Positions 17,664 through 25,826 of a stretch of DNA of 64,000 bases are shown here, piece by piece (position 1 is the first letter of the stretch; each line of letters starts with the position of its first letter). The translations under genes and the position numbers were made by a program. This DNA comes from Allomesorhizobium sp043769475. Lineage in GTDB: Bacteria > Pseudomonadota > Alphaproteobacteria > Rhizobiales > Rhizobiaceae. The notes under the pieces are model-generated. The model searched no databases. It was not told the origin of the DNA and saw only the letters and a program-made list of their open reading frames with translations. Location of the stretch: positions 186,001 to 250,000 of the forward strand of contig NZ_CP171729.1 in the NCBI RefSeq assembly GCF_043769475.1, in the 5' to 3' direction.

Positions 17664-18230
17664 TCAGCCACCTTTGCCCGCCGCGAATGTCCTGTATGTG
17701 GCAACTGGTCTGGCCGCACGCTCACCATCGCTTGGCTTGACAGCATTGTTGTCGAGCAAATCGCGCGGATCGTTGACCATTACCGCTAGGTTGCGTTGTG
17801 TCGAACAGCCAAGCGGCTGTTCGAAGGATTTGTCATTGAGTAAAGGACCGGAATGCGACGGACAGACAGGCGGGCGAGCATGATAGACTATCGCCTCTAT
17901 TCGCACTGCGCCGGCGTCCTGTTGATCGAGCAAATGGATGTTGTAAGCGTCGATGCCCATCTGCCTGGCCTGATGGACTGCCTCTGCGCTGAGCCGGAAC
18001 GATCCGCTGATAAGGAGGTGAAGGGCATCGCGCCGGCCGCGACTGGCTTTCTTAAGGAAAACTCGCAAACGTTGCCGTTCGGAAGCGCGAAGGCTCTCTA
18101 ATATCAGGACGGTGGTTTCCTGTTGGATAAGGATCGGCGCCGATGGCTCGACATAGATCGGCGCAGTGCTTGTGCAGCCACTTACGCTTGCCGTCAGAGT
18201 GATCAGGAGAACTACGATTCGCAAAGTCAT
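17664..18230 (-). CDS. Y4xK-like lipoprotein with CpaD-type domain
   Basis: About 188 residues with a lipoprotein signal (TLTASVSGC, Cys near residue 19 from the ATG at 18230). The C-terminal block CPSHSGPLLNDKSFEQPLGCSTQRNLAVMVNDPRDLL matches the CpaD/pilus-assembly lipoprotein pattern (a Cys pair, then QRNLA and DPRDLL). It directly follows rhcC2, as y4xK follows rhcC2 in NGR234, so it is probably an outer-membrane accessory lipoprotein for the split secretin, like a pilotin; that role is inferred. A GTG four codons upstream would overlap rhcC2. Confidence 0.75.
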   Translation of the reverse strand: MTLRIVVLLITLTASVSGCTSTAPIYVEPSAPILIQQETTVLILESLRASERQRLRVFLKKASRGRRDALHLLISGSFRLSAEAVHQARQMGIDAYNIHLLDQQDAGAVRIEAIVYHARPPVCPSHSGPLLNDKSFEQPLGCSTQRNLAVMVNDPRDLLDNNAVKPSDGERAARPVATYRTFAAGKGG

Positions 18231-18241
18231 TCGATGACACA

Positions 18242-19729
18242 CTATTTGATGATGAAGCCGAGACCGCCCTTGGCCCCTGGCGAGTCGGTGGGGGCAGCAG
18301 CGCGGCCTCGCGGCAGACTTGGCGGCGAATTCGTCGGAGTGCCGTCCCCGTCCAAAGTCGGCGCCATCCGGTCCGTGGGTGCGCTCATCTGGTCGGGGCT
18401 GGAGCCTGGTCTTACGATGTAAGGTGTAACCAGAATTATCAGTTCTGATTCTTCCTTTTGAAACGAGGAAGAACGAAACAGGGCGCCAAGGACTGGTATT
18501 TCGCCAAGCCAGGGAAAGGCAGTGACATTATTGTTGACGTTGCGCCTGATGAGACCGCCGATTGCAAAGCTCTGCCCACTGGCGAGTTCGACGACTGTAT
18601 CGGCGCGGCGCGTGGAAACTGCCGGCACGGAGATACCGTTGACTTGAACGGCACCTTGGGACGTTAGTTCACTGACTTCCGGCTTTACGCGAATGTTGAT
18701 TTGATTGTTGCTGAGAACGGTCGGCACGAATTCCAGGCTGACGCCGAAGTGACGGAATTCAACCGACACTTGCCCGTTTTCCTGCAGCACAGGGATGGGA
18801 AATTCGCCGCCAGCGAGAAAGCTGGCAGTTTCACCGGACATCGCGGTGAGATTCGGCTCAGCCAACACGGAAGCTATGTGCTCCTTGGCGAGCGCGTCGA
18901 GAACCGCGCCTATGTTGACGGCACCATTGTTGAATCCGATTCCTGCTGTCCCTCCACCCTGCGCTGCACCAGAGCCGGTGCCTCCGCCGCTTAACAAGCC
19001 CACTCTGAAATTGTCGATTTGACCGAAGGCGGACAGGTTAACGCCGAGTGCCTTCATCGCGCTGCGGGAGACCTCCGCTACGCGCACACTAAGATTAACT
19101 TGTAAGGACCCAGCGACCTTGATGTTATTGACGACTTGCGCGCCGTCACCGAGATATTGCTCAGTGACCCTTTTCGCGGTGTCGGCGACCTCCGCATCGG
19201 GCGCGGTACCGCTAAGGATTGCGCCGCGCGGCGTATAACTGACCTGGATTGAATAGTCGCCGACCTGATCCTTCAACATGGCGCGCAATTCCTCGATCGG
19301 TTGGGTGACGACAATACGTAACTCAGCTAGAGCCTCGCCGTTGTCGTCGAGGGCGAACAGGCTGGTCTGTCCGGAGTTCTTGCCAAAGACGAAGATGGTT
19401 TTGTTCGAGGGTGCCTGAAAGTCTGCGATCGTCGGGTCGGCAACAAAGATGGTTGCGGCTGGCGCCGGCAAATGAACTGTCTTGCCGAGCGAAGAGGAAA
19501 GGTTCAGCGTGTCCTTGATGCTATTGGAAGCGGCACGCGGCGCCCCTTCATCCTGATTGTCTTGGGCCGCGGCAGAAAGTGGAGATAACAGAATGAGCGC
19601 GCAGAGGAGATGGCCCAAGTAAGGGGAAACCGCAGGTCTCGGACGGTCGATCAGGACCGGCCGCCGATTGGTGCTAGAGTGGCGAGTTGGAACGATTTTC
19701 AAGGCAGTCTTTCTTTCAAATTCGACCAA
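18242..19729 (-). CDS. rhcC2: T3SS secretin C-terminal protein RhcC2
   Basis: A 495-residue secretin with a signal peptide (LLCALILLSPLSAAAQ), a pilus/BON-type N-domain (IFVADPTIADFQAPSNKTIFVFGKNSGQTSLFALD) and a secretin domain with hallmark motifs (SVLAEPNLTAMSGETASFLAGGEFPIP, SVEFRHFGVSLEFVP, LASGQSFAIGGLIRR, PWLGEIPVLGALFRS). It supplies the outer-membrane ring that NolW begins. The Gly-rich segment SGGGTGSGAAQGGGTAG is usual for type II/pilus-type secretins. It starts with TTG right at the ttsI stop. The C-terminal ~50 residues are Pro/Gly-rich. Confidence 0.93.
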   Translation of the reverse strand: MVEFERKTALKIVPTRHSSTNRRPVLIDRPRPAVSPYLGHLLCALILLSPLSAAAQDNQDEGAPRAASNSIKDTLNLSSSLGKTVHLPAPAATIFVADPTIADFQAPSNKTIFVFGKNSGQTSLFALDDNGEALAELRIVVTQPIEELRAMLKDQVGDYSIQVSYTPRGAILSGTAPDAEVADTAKRVTEQYLGDGAQVVNNIKVAGSLQVNLSVRVAEVSRSAMKALGVNLSAFGQIDNFRVGLLSGGGTGSGAAQGGGTAGIGFNNGAVNIGAVLDALAKEHIASVLAEPNLTAMSGETASFLAGGEFPIPVLQENGQVSVEFRHFGVSLEFVPTVLSNNQINIRVKPEVSELTSQGAVQVNGISVPAVSTRRADTVVELASGQSFAIGGLIRRNVNNNVTAFPWLGEIPVLGALFRSSSFQKEESELIILVTPYIVRPGSSPDQMSAPTDRMAPTLDGDGTPTNSPPSLPRGRAAAPTDSPGAKGGLGFIIK

Positions 19730-20416
19730 CTACGCTGATGCCGCGTCAGTCAATTCAAGAACGTAACCAATGCCACGCACCGTCTTGATGCGTGGCGTTG
19801 CACCTGACCTACTCAGGTGTCCACGTAAGCGATAGATTCCGACTTCAAGCGCATTGCCAGATACCTCGTCGTTGAATGAATAGAGGTGATCTTCCAACTG
19901 CGCACGCGGCACGGTGCGGCCAGCACGGTTAAGCAGATGCTCTAAAATACATATTTCGCGGCGTGCGATGATCAGCGGATGACCCGCAACGAAAACCTGT
20001 CGAGCGATTGGATCAAAGTGGAGATTGCCAAACACAACAATGGGGTCGGTCATCTGTGTCGACCGGCGCAGAATGGCTCTCATTCTGGCGATGAGCTCAT
20101 CGGTAGAGACGGGCTTGAGCAGAAAATCGTCCGCGCCACCGTTGAAAATCGCAATTCGCTTCTCAAGATCGTTGAGGCTACTCATAATAACGGCAGGAAC
20201 TGAATGCCCGTCGCTCCTTAGCTGCCTCAGCCAGCCCAAGCCATCGCCATCGGGCAGAGCTAACTCCAGCAGGAGAATCTCATAGTTCGCGCAACAAAAT
20301 GCACTCGACGCCTGTTCCAGCGTATCAACTACATCAACGGCGAAACCGCTATCCCCAAGCGCAACTCGCACAGCGCGCGTAAGATCCGCATGATGGTCAA
20401 CGAGCAGCGTCCGCAC
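19730..20416 (-). CDS. ttsI: TtsI, transcriptional activator of the rhizobial T3SS
   Basis: An OmpR/PhoB-type regulator of about 228 residues: receiver domain (residues 1-115) and winged-helix DNA-binding domain (about 125-225, ending RIKTVRGIGYVLEL). The phospho-acceptor Asp is replaced by Glu (ILLLELALPDGDG, Glu51) and the acidic pocket reads VDHH instead of VDD, both consistent with a phosphorylation-independent regulator, as is known for TtsI. I chose GTG at 20416 because AGGAG precedes it at good distance; another GTG at 20446 lacks this. A nod box lies upstream, so flavonoid/NodD induction is expected, and TtsI in turn binds the three tts boxes listed. Confidence 0.93.
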   Translation of the reverse strand: MRTLLVDHHADLTRAVRVALGDSGFAVDVVDTLEQASSAFCCANYEILLLELALPDGDGLGWLRQLRSDGHSVPAVIMSSLNDLEKRIAIFNGGADDFLLKPVSTDELIARMRAILRRSTQMTDPIVVFGNLHFDPIARQVFVAGHPLIIARREICILEHLLNRAGRTVPRAQLEDHLYSFNDEVSGNALEVGIYRLRGHLSRSGATPRIKTVRGIGYVLELTDAASA

Positions 20417-20596
20417 TTCATCTCCTATCAAGTTAGGACAGGTCACTGTCGGCTACGAGACCGGGGCGACAGCACAACTCCCGCAACTCGTCGCAGTATC
20501 GTACCCTCTTTCCGACGGGGCATCGCTATCAGGCCTGCGTCACCCTCCAGAGCCTCATGATTCCATGAGTCGGAGCGTTAGCTTTCGAGCAGTGAA

Positions 20597-20643
20597 TGGA
20601 ACAAATCGATTGTTAGGATGGTGAGCATCCATATGATGGATGC
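20597..20643 (-). promoter_or_regulatory. nod box upstream of ttsI
   Basis: On the minus strand the site reads CATCCATCATATGGATG then, after a short spacer, ATCCTAACAATCGATTT. This matches the nod box: a 5' ATCCAT/ATGGATG inverted part and a 3' ATCnAAACAATCRATTT part. It is about 180 bp from the ttsI start. NodD plus flavonoid should activate ttsI from here. Confidence 0.85.
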
Positions 20644-20856
20644 AGCCACATATTCAGCCCACGTCGCCGCCTAGTCGCATGTCTCCCAACCGGTGATGGC
20701 GTGAACTGCTGGCTCAGCTTAGTGCGTGGTCCACACCTGAAGGCTCCTCCCGCGAACCTCCATCATGCGGCGACCGCCCGCGGACGCGAAGACAACCCTG
20801 TACCCAGCAAACACACCTCCAAGCGTGTAGTGCCCCCCATTTCGCCGGACACCCGG

Positions 20857-21684
20857 CTACTGGGTTTGGGCTCGGATGAACTCCCGTGGGGAGCGCATGC
20901 GGAGCGCTGAGTGAGGATGGATCTCGTTGTAGTCATCGATCCATCCGGCGATCTGCCGTAGCACGGAAGGTGCGTCCGGCAAGGGGGATATGCGCAGGTA
21001 GTCGCGCTTGAAGGTCTTCACGAACGCCTCGGACATTCCGTTGGACTCGGGGCTCTTCACCGGCGTGAAGCAGGGAACGAGGTTCAGCGCGGTGGCGAAG
21101 TCGCGCGTTTCCTTGGCCGTGTAAGGGCTGCCGTTGTCCGACAGGTGCTCGATGGGGTGCGGCGCCCGCACGGAGCCAAAGCGCTTCTCGACGGCTTCGA
21201 GCATCATGTCGCGTACGTCCGAGCCGCTAATGCCGGCACCGCTCACGGCAGTCCAGGCGATGATCTCCCGGTCGAACGCGTCGATGATGAAGGCCATGCG
21301 GATGATCTCGCCGTTCCAGCAGGCGAACTCCAGGCCATCGGAGCACCAGCGCAGGTTTGAGCGCATGACCATCACCTTGCCATCGTGAATGCGACCTTCG
21401 CGGCGGCCGGTGTGAGGCTCCAGAAGCAAGGCCGACTGCTGCATGATCCGATGCACCCGCTTGCGGTTGACGATAGGCAGTCCTTTTCGCGTCAGTTCCC
21501 GGTTCACCAGTGCGGTGATGCGCCGGTAGCCATAGGTCGGCCGCTCGTCGACGAAGCGGCGGATGAGCGGCAGCAAGCCCTCGTCGTCGGCCTTGCGATA
21601 GGCGCCACGCGGCCTGGTTCTTCCGCCGCGCCTGACAAGGAGGTTGGAGCGTGACACGCCGAGCACCTCGGCGATCCGCTTCAC
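20857..21684 (-). CDS. IS3-family transposase OrfB (integrase catalytic domain)
   Basis: A 275-residue DDE integrase of the IS2 group. The catalytic residues are visible in WCSDGLEFACWNG, LSDNGSPYTAKETRDF and SPESNGMSEAFVKTFKRDY. The HTH_21-type region is at the N-terminus (PTYGYRRITALVNREL). It is normally made as an OrfAB fusion by -1 frameshifting. The C-terminal signature HPHSALRMRSPREFIRAQ is intact, so the element may still be active. Confidence 0.92.
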   Translation of the reverse strand: MKRIAEVLGVSRSNLLVRRGGRTRPRGAYRKADDEGLLPLIRRFVDERPTYGYRRITALVNRELTRKGLPIVNRKRVHRIMQQSALLLEPHTGRREGRIHDGKVMVMRSNLRWCSDGLEFACWNGEIIRMAFIIDAFDREIIAWTAVSGAGISGSDVRDMMLEAVEKRFGSVRAPHPIEHLSDNGSPYTAKETRDFATALNLVPCFTPVKSPESNGMSEAFVKTFKRDYLRISPLPDAPSVLRQIAGWIDDYNEIHPHSALRMRSPREFIRAQTQ

Positions 21685-22070
21685 CGCAAACCTCCCTTCG
21701 GAAGCGAGAGCGGCCGCAAGGTCGGTTTTTTTGCCTGCGATTTGGCGAGCGCTTCCCGGAGGATCTCGTTCTCCATGGTCTTGCGGCCCAGCAGGCGTTC
21801 CAGCTCGCGCACCCGCTCCTCGAGACGGCGAACCTCTGAACTGCCGACGACGGGTTCATCCGAACGCACTGCTGCCGCACCTCCCTCGCTCAACAGACGG
21901 CGCCAGCGGTAGAGAAGATTGGGCGCCACACCGTTGCGCCGGGCAACGGATGACACCGTCTCGCCCGGCTCGAAACTCTCCTCGATGATCCGCAGCTTTG
22001 CTTCCGTCGACCAATGCCGACGGTGGGCGACGCCGGTGATCACCTCGATGCGCTGATAGTCCTCGGACAT
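21681..22070 (-). CDS. IS3-family transposase OrfA (helix-turn-helix subunit)
   Basis: A 129-residue protein with an N-terminal HTH (RRHWSTEAKLRIIEESFEPG, SVARRNGVAPNLLYRWRRLL) and a leucine-zipper-like C-terminal part (EVRRLEERVRELERLLGRKTMENEILREAL). A run of seven A on this strand (plus-strand T at 21726-21732) gives the slippery site for OrfAB production. It overlaps orfB. Confidence 0.9.
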   Translation of the reverse strand: MSEDYQRIEVITGVAHRRHWSTEAKLRIIEESFEPGETVSSVARRNGVAPNLLYRWRRLLSEGGAAAVRSDEPVVGSSEVRRLEERVRELERLLGRKTMENEILREALAKSQAKKPTLRPLSLPKGGLR

Positions 22071-22137
22071 AAGCCTATCCTCAAGCCTGTGCTTGAGCCT
22101 TTCTGCTTATGCCGGGTGTCCGATCGAAATGGGGGGC

Positions 22138-22530
22138 AATTCAAAGCGCGAGATGCTTGACCTCCCTGCCGCGATTGGTTTCCGTTGTCATCAAGCACGT
22201 TGTTCGACCCAAATCCGATCGGCTTTGACGAGCGAATTGGCGGTGACAAGAAGCTAGCGCTTAACCGCGACTATAGCGATTTTGGCTGGTTTGCCCGATG
22301 AATGAGGTGCTGATAGTGTCGCTGAGGTCAGCGTTAAGGCGGGCAGCGACGGGAGTGGGCAGATAGAGTGCGCGTCTAACGTTCGCCCCTCCACCCTGGA
22401 TGCGGCTTCTGCCTTTCCAGGGGCTTGCTGCTGGGCCGCGCCGTGATCCGATGACCCTCTCAATTTTCTGCCTCTCAAGTGACTGCAATGCGCCGATTGT
22501 GTTGATTTAGTCGGCGTTGATCGGCTGACG
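22138..22530. other. Intergenic DNA between two IS remnants
   Basis: No gene recognised. The stretch links the right end of the IS3-family element with the start of an IS1182-like transposase fragment; part of it is probably the left end of that second element. Confidence 0.5.
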
Positions 22531-22575
22531 GTGCCGCGATTCCAACCACCTGTTGAGTCCGGAGGGAACGGGACG

Positions 22576-22845
22576 ATGATGGGATCGCAGGTGGCACCGG
22601 CGCAGCTGTTCTACGGTTTTTGTCTCGACGATCATGTCCCTGATGACCACCTCTTTCGAAGGATCGACCAGGTCGTGGATCTGGAAAGTGTCCGGGCGGA
22701 GCTAAAGCCGTTCTACAGCACCATCGGCCGTCTCTCGATCGATCCCGAACTGATGATGCGGATGCTGCTCATTGGATATTGTATGGGCATTCGCTCCGAG
22801 CGACGGCTCTGCGAGGAGGTTCACCTCAAGCTCGCCTATCGATGA
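22576..22845 (+). pseudogene. IS1182-like transposase, N-terminal fragment
   Basis: The frame MMGSQVAPAQLFYGFCLDDHVPDDHLFRRID, FYSTIGRLSIDPELMMRMLLIGYCMGI and RSERRLCEEVHLKLAYR is the N-terminal domain typical of IS1182/IS5-superfamily transposases. It stops at 22845, just after the point where the family continues with a WFCRL-type motif. The catalytic DDE part is missing, so this is a truncated relic. The break lies about 200 bp before the DUF2235 gene. Confidence 0.85.
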
Positions 22846-23051
22846 TTTCTTTAGACGGGCATCGAGTGTCAACTCCCTTTGTCAGGCTCCTCAATCGATT
22901 GAAGGGCGTCCGGAAGGGTTCATGCTTCTTTGCGTGCTCGGCGTTCGACGACGCCGGCGGACGGGAACGGCCCTTTTTCCACCACTCGTTACGACGATTG
23001 CCGCGTGCATTGTTCTGAGCAAGCTCGTAAAGCTCGCCTAGGAGAAGAGCA

Positions 23052-24218
23052 ATGGGATCATTGAGCACCCCGCCGCGAGAGCCGCAGAAGAGGCTCGCGC
23101 TTTTTCTCGACGGAACGTGGAATGCAGTTGGTACGAACACCAACGTTTGGCGTCTCCGGTCCCTCTGTGCGGACAAAGATGTCGAGGGTCGTCAGCAGCT
23201 TCGCTATTATGACGCCGGTGTGAATGGCATCGTCGGCGGCGGCTGGGGAAAGGGGCTAACTGAGAATGTGCAGGAGGCCTACAATTGGATAGTAGAAAAC
23301 TACGAAGACGGCGACCAAATCTTCATCTTCGGCTTCAGTCGCGGAGCCCATACCGCAAGGAGCCTCGCGGGCTTCATTGCTATATGCGGTCTTTTGAAGC
23401 CTGGCGGAGCTTTGGGGGTAGATCAGCTATACGAGCGGTATCGCAATGACGATGAACGCACGATCTACAAGCTGCCAGCCTTAGACCTCAAAAGCATCAC
23501 ACTTGAGGAGCGGTGGATGCTGAAGTACTCCCGCCCCGTCGCGATTGAAATGGTTGGGGTCTGGGATACCGTCGGTGCGCTTGGAATTCCTGCTTTTAGT
23601 TTCGCTGGCGTTAGCAGTTCGGCCCTTAAGTTTCATCATACAGGCCTCCGCAAACCAGTCAGACACGGATTTCACGCGCTAGCCATCGATGAACATCGAG
23701 CTAAGTTCGCGCCAACTCCTTGGACAGTTCGGACGAAGGTTGGTGAAGCGACGCCTGCGCCTATGCGGCCGATCGAGAGTGCCGAACAGCGATGGTTTGT
23801 CGGCGCTCATGCGAACGTAGGTGGCGGTTGCTTTAACGACACACTTGCGCAACTGCCCCTACGCTGGATGATGCAGAAAGCATCAAATCTTGGCCTAGCT
23901 TTTCGGAATGAGCTTGAGCTGGATGGCAATGAACATCAGGGTGCGATCTCGGACTCCTACAAAGAATTTATGAGAGGAGCCTACTCTTGGGTGAGCGGCA
24001 GAACTTACCGATCTATTGGTTCAGAGCCATTTGTAGGGACGACTGGAACCCACGCTAGGGTCAATGAAACAATCGACGTCTCGGTCTTCGAACGGTGGCG
24101 CGACGTTGCCGAATACCGCCCGCCAAATCTTATTGAGTGGGGGAATCGGAAAAAGATTGATCCGGCCGATGTGAGTCATTCCATCTTAGCCAACTCGCCA
24201 GCCATAGCCGCGCCATGA
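23052..24218 (+). CDS. DUF2235 alpha/beta hydrolase (Tle-type phospholipase-like)
   Basis: A 388-residue protein with the DUF2235 signature: N-terminal KRLALFLDGTWNA, a GFSRGAHTARSLAGF nucleophile elbow (GxSxG, Ser near residue 99), MVGVWDTVGALGIP, and HALAIDEHRAKFAPTPW followed by AEQRWFVGAHANVGGG with the expected His. Some members are type VI secretion lipase effectors; others are unlinked to secretion. No VgrG, Hcp or immunity gene is obvious here, so its role is open. There is no signal peptide. An AGGAGA Shine-Dalgarno sequence precedes the ATG. It is flanked by IS relics and convergent with a secreted/membrane pair. Confidence 0.88.
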   Translation: MGSLSTPPREPQKRLALFLDGTWNAVGTNTNVWRLRSLCADKDVEGRQQLRYYDAGVNGIVGGGWGKGLTENVQEAYNWIVENYEDGDQIFIFGFSRGAHTARSLAGFIAICGLLKPGGALGVDQLYERYRNDDERTIYKLPALDLKSITLEERWMLKYSRPVAIEMVGVWDTVGALGIPAFSFAGVSSSALKFHHTGLRKPVRHGFHALAIDEHRAKFAPTPWTVRTKVGEATPAPMRPIESAEQRWFVGAHANVGGGCFNDTLAQLPLRWMMQKASNLGLAFRNELELDGNEHQGAISDSYKEFMRGAYSWVSGRTYRSIGSEPFVGTTGTHARVNETIDVSVFERWRDVAEYRPPNLIEWGNRKKIDPADVSHSILANSPAIAAP

Positions 24219-24295
24219 GCAAAAATTCTGCCCTTTGCGAACACGTCTCGGCTGATTTCAATTAAAAGAAGATGGTATGTAAAGGGTAGCTTTGC

Positions 24296-24352
24296 GCCCA
24301 ATGTCGGCCATAGAGGCGATCTTTGCCTTCGCCCGGAAGCGGACGTTGCGGT
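24296..24352 (-). repeat. Dispersed repeat of the rhizobial 'NVRFxxKADI' type, copy 1
   Basis: On the minus strand this translates as NVRFRAKAKIASMADIGRK, a phrase familiar from many spurious short proteins in Rhizobiales genomes that arise from a dispersed non-coding repeat (an AATGTCCGCTT-type core). A related copy lies at 25196-25262. Recognition is from memory. Confidence 0.35.
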
Positions 24353-24409
24353 GACCACCTGGAGTTCATGGTCGCACACAACCAGCCATTCCCGCAAGGT
24401 CTGTGTGCG

Positions 24410-25032
24410 TCACGCCCGACTCGCCCGAACGCTCAGCCACCGATCATCGGGCTTTCCGATGCACCGACGTACCTCGCTGACGATCCAGCCGGCGTCTGTG
24501 AGTGCGGACCGCAGGGTAGACTCGCGCCAGTACGTCTCGACGTAGCGCCGAGGCGCTGCAGCGCTGCCGTGTGTGGACACATCCTCGCCATCGCCCTCTC
24601 TAACCGAGGCAGTCGGCCACCGGTCCGGGTCGCCTCGGCAAGCCGTCCAAGCACCGTGCCGAAATCCTCGCGCGCGACGTGAATCAGGCAGGCACAGGCC
24701 CAGATCCCGTCGTACGGCGTGCCGGGACGCTGCGGGTCGGCCAAGTCTTCAGTCAGCGGGTCCAACAGGTCGGCCTCGAAGCCACTCTCGCGAAGCAGTT
24801 CGACGAAACCCTTCGAAATGTCGGTGCGCCGGACGCTAATCCCCCGCTTCTCAAGCTCAAGTGCATCTCGCCCGCCACCGCTTCCGATCTCCAGCACCCT
24901 GCCCGAGCCACCCAGCTCGGTCACGAACGCATCGATCTCTGTCGCGACCCATTCGGGCATCGCCGCGGCCTCGGCAGCGTACTCCGCCGCGACCGTATCA
25001 TAGGACCGCACGGTGTCCCGGTCGGTGCTCAT
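24410..25032 (-). pseudogene. Class I SAM-dependent methyltransferase, frame broken near the C-terminus
   Basis: The N-terminal part is a clear Rossmann methyltransferase: motif I RVLEIGSGGGRDALELEKRG (residues about 44-63), VRRTDISKGFVELLRE, and YDGIWACACLIHV with REDFGTVLGRLAEATRTGGRL. After that the frame changes: the continuation REGDGEDVSTHGSAAAPRRY..RWLSVRASRA, ending at 24410, is in another frame (net -1 from about 24600). Joined, the protein would be about 206 residues, a normal small UbiE/Tam-like methyltransferase. The substrate is unknown. As read, the in-frame product has an aberrant tail. It is the only break in the window that is not +1. Confidence 0.75.
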
Positions 25033-25443
25033 CCTAGCGCTCCTCCTTCAAGACAAGAGGCCCGATGAGCGAGAGGCCCACCAGCCCATTGCGCTCTTAC
25101 ACTTTCGGCAGTTGGTGACATCGCGGCGATTTGGTTCCCAGCTTTAGCAGAAATGCGATCAGAGACACTACCGACCGATTGCCCATGCTGCCGGGCGGCA
25201 ATGCGCCCCATGTCGGCTATAGAGTATGCCTTCGTCACTGCCCGAAACCAGACATCGCCGACGACTAGAAGCGGCCCAGTTGCCTCCACAAGCGATCAGG
25301 CAGCAGCGCGCCTGATATCGGTCATTCCGTCAGCCCCTCTTGTCCCCCGAAAGCAGAAATAGCTGATGTCATCGCCACGGGCGAGGTTGCGCCACGAGCC
25401 GATCTTCCCGGCGATCCCCACCGCCGATTATCGGGGTCACGCG
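25033..25443. other. Intergenic DNA with one dispersed repeat
   Basis: No gene is recognised. It contains the second NVRF/KADI-like repeat copy (25196-25262) and the upstream region of the methyltransferase gene. Confidence 0.5.
25196..25262 (-). repeat. Dispersed repeat of the rhizobial 'NVRFxxKADI' type, copy 2
   Basis: The minus strand translates as GDVWFRAVTKAYSIADMGRIA and shares its core with the copy at 24296-24352 (GCGCCCnATGTCGGCYATAGAG on the plus strand). The two copies flank the methyltransferase relic in the same orientation, so they may mark its insertion. Confidence 0.35.
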
Positions 25444-25824
25444 TCACTCGTCTGGCGTCTTCTTAATTACAATGTTCTTGCAGACAGAAAGCAGGAAACT
25501 GAGGTTCGCAAATACCAGGAAGAACGAGACATAGGAAAGGATTAAATAGAACCAGCCTGGGCCAACGATGTGTCCGCGAAGATCGTAGACGAACAGGCAG
25601 ATAGCTCCGAAGACTGCAGTTAGCACTATAGACAATAATGAATGCCGCATCGTCGAACTCTTAGCTGGCTCGATTGAACCGACGTACCAGCCGGCCAGAC
25701 TAGCGAAAACTGCTACTCCATGTAGGGGCGCGAGGTCATTGGGTACTTTCAAGCCAAAAGCCGCAACGGCATAGGTGATGAACGCGACCACAGGCCCAAG
25801 AATGTATTCCAACAGAGATAGCAT
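25444..25824 (-). CDS. Small integral membrane protein of unknown function
   Basis: A 126-residue protein with four predicted transmembrane helices (about residues 5-24, 32-48, 64-82 and 92-113) and a short charged C-terminus (KNIVIKKTPDE). I do not recognise the family. It starts 2 bp after the upstream secreted-protein gene, so the two are almost certainly co-translated partners. The local base composition looks less GC-rich than that of the vitamin cluster, consistent with separate acquisition. Confidence 0.7.
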   Translation of the reverse strand: MLSLLEYILGPVVAFITYAVAAFGLKVPNDLAPLHGVAVFASLAGWYVGSIEPAKSSTMRHSLLSIVLTAVFGAICLFVYDLRGHIVGPGWFYLILSYVSFFLVFANLSFLLSVCKNIVIKKTPDE

Positions 25825-25826
25825 AA

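Larger units (their letters stand above)
20831..22137 (-). mobile_element. Complete IS3-family element, IS2-type, about 1.3 kb
   Basis: Terminal inverted repeats of about 27 bp are clear: left TGCCCCCCATTTCG..GGACACCCGGC (20831-20857) and its complement on the right (22110-22137), with a one-base length difference inside. Between them lie orfA and orfB on the minus strand with an A7 slippery run. I see no matching target duplication (GTGTAG on the left, ATTCAA on the right), which suggests later rearrangement at one end. Confidence 0.85.

Noticed and set aside
24060..24085. AACAATCGA resembling a nod box
   Set aside because: Inside the DUF2235 coding sequence and lacks the 5' half.
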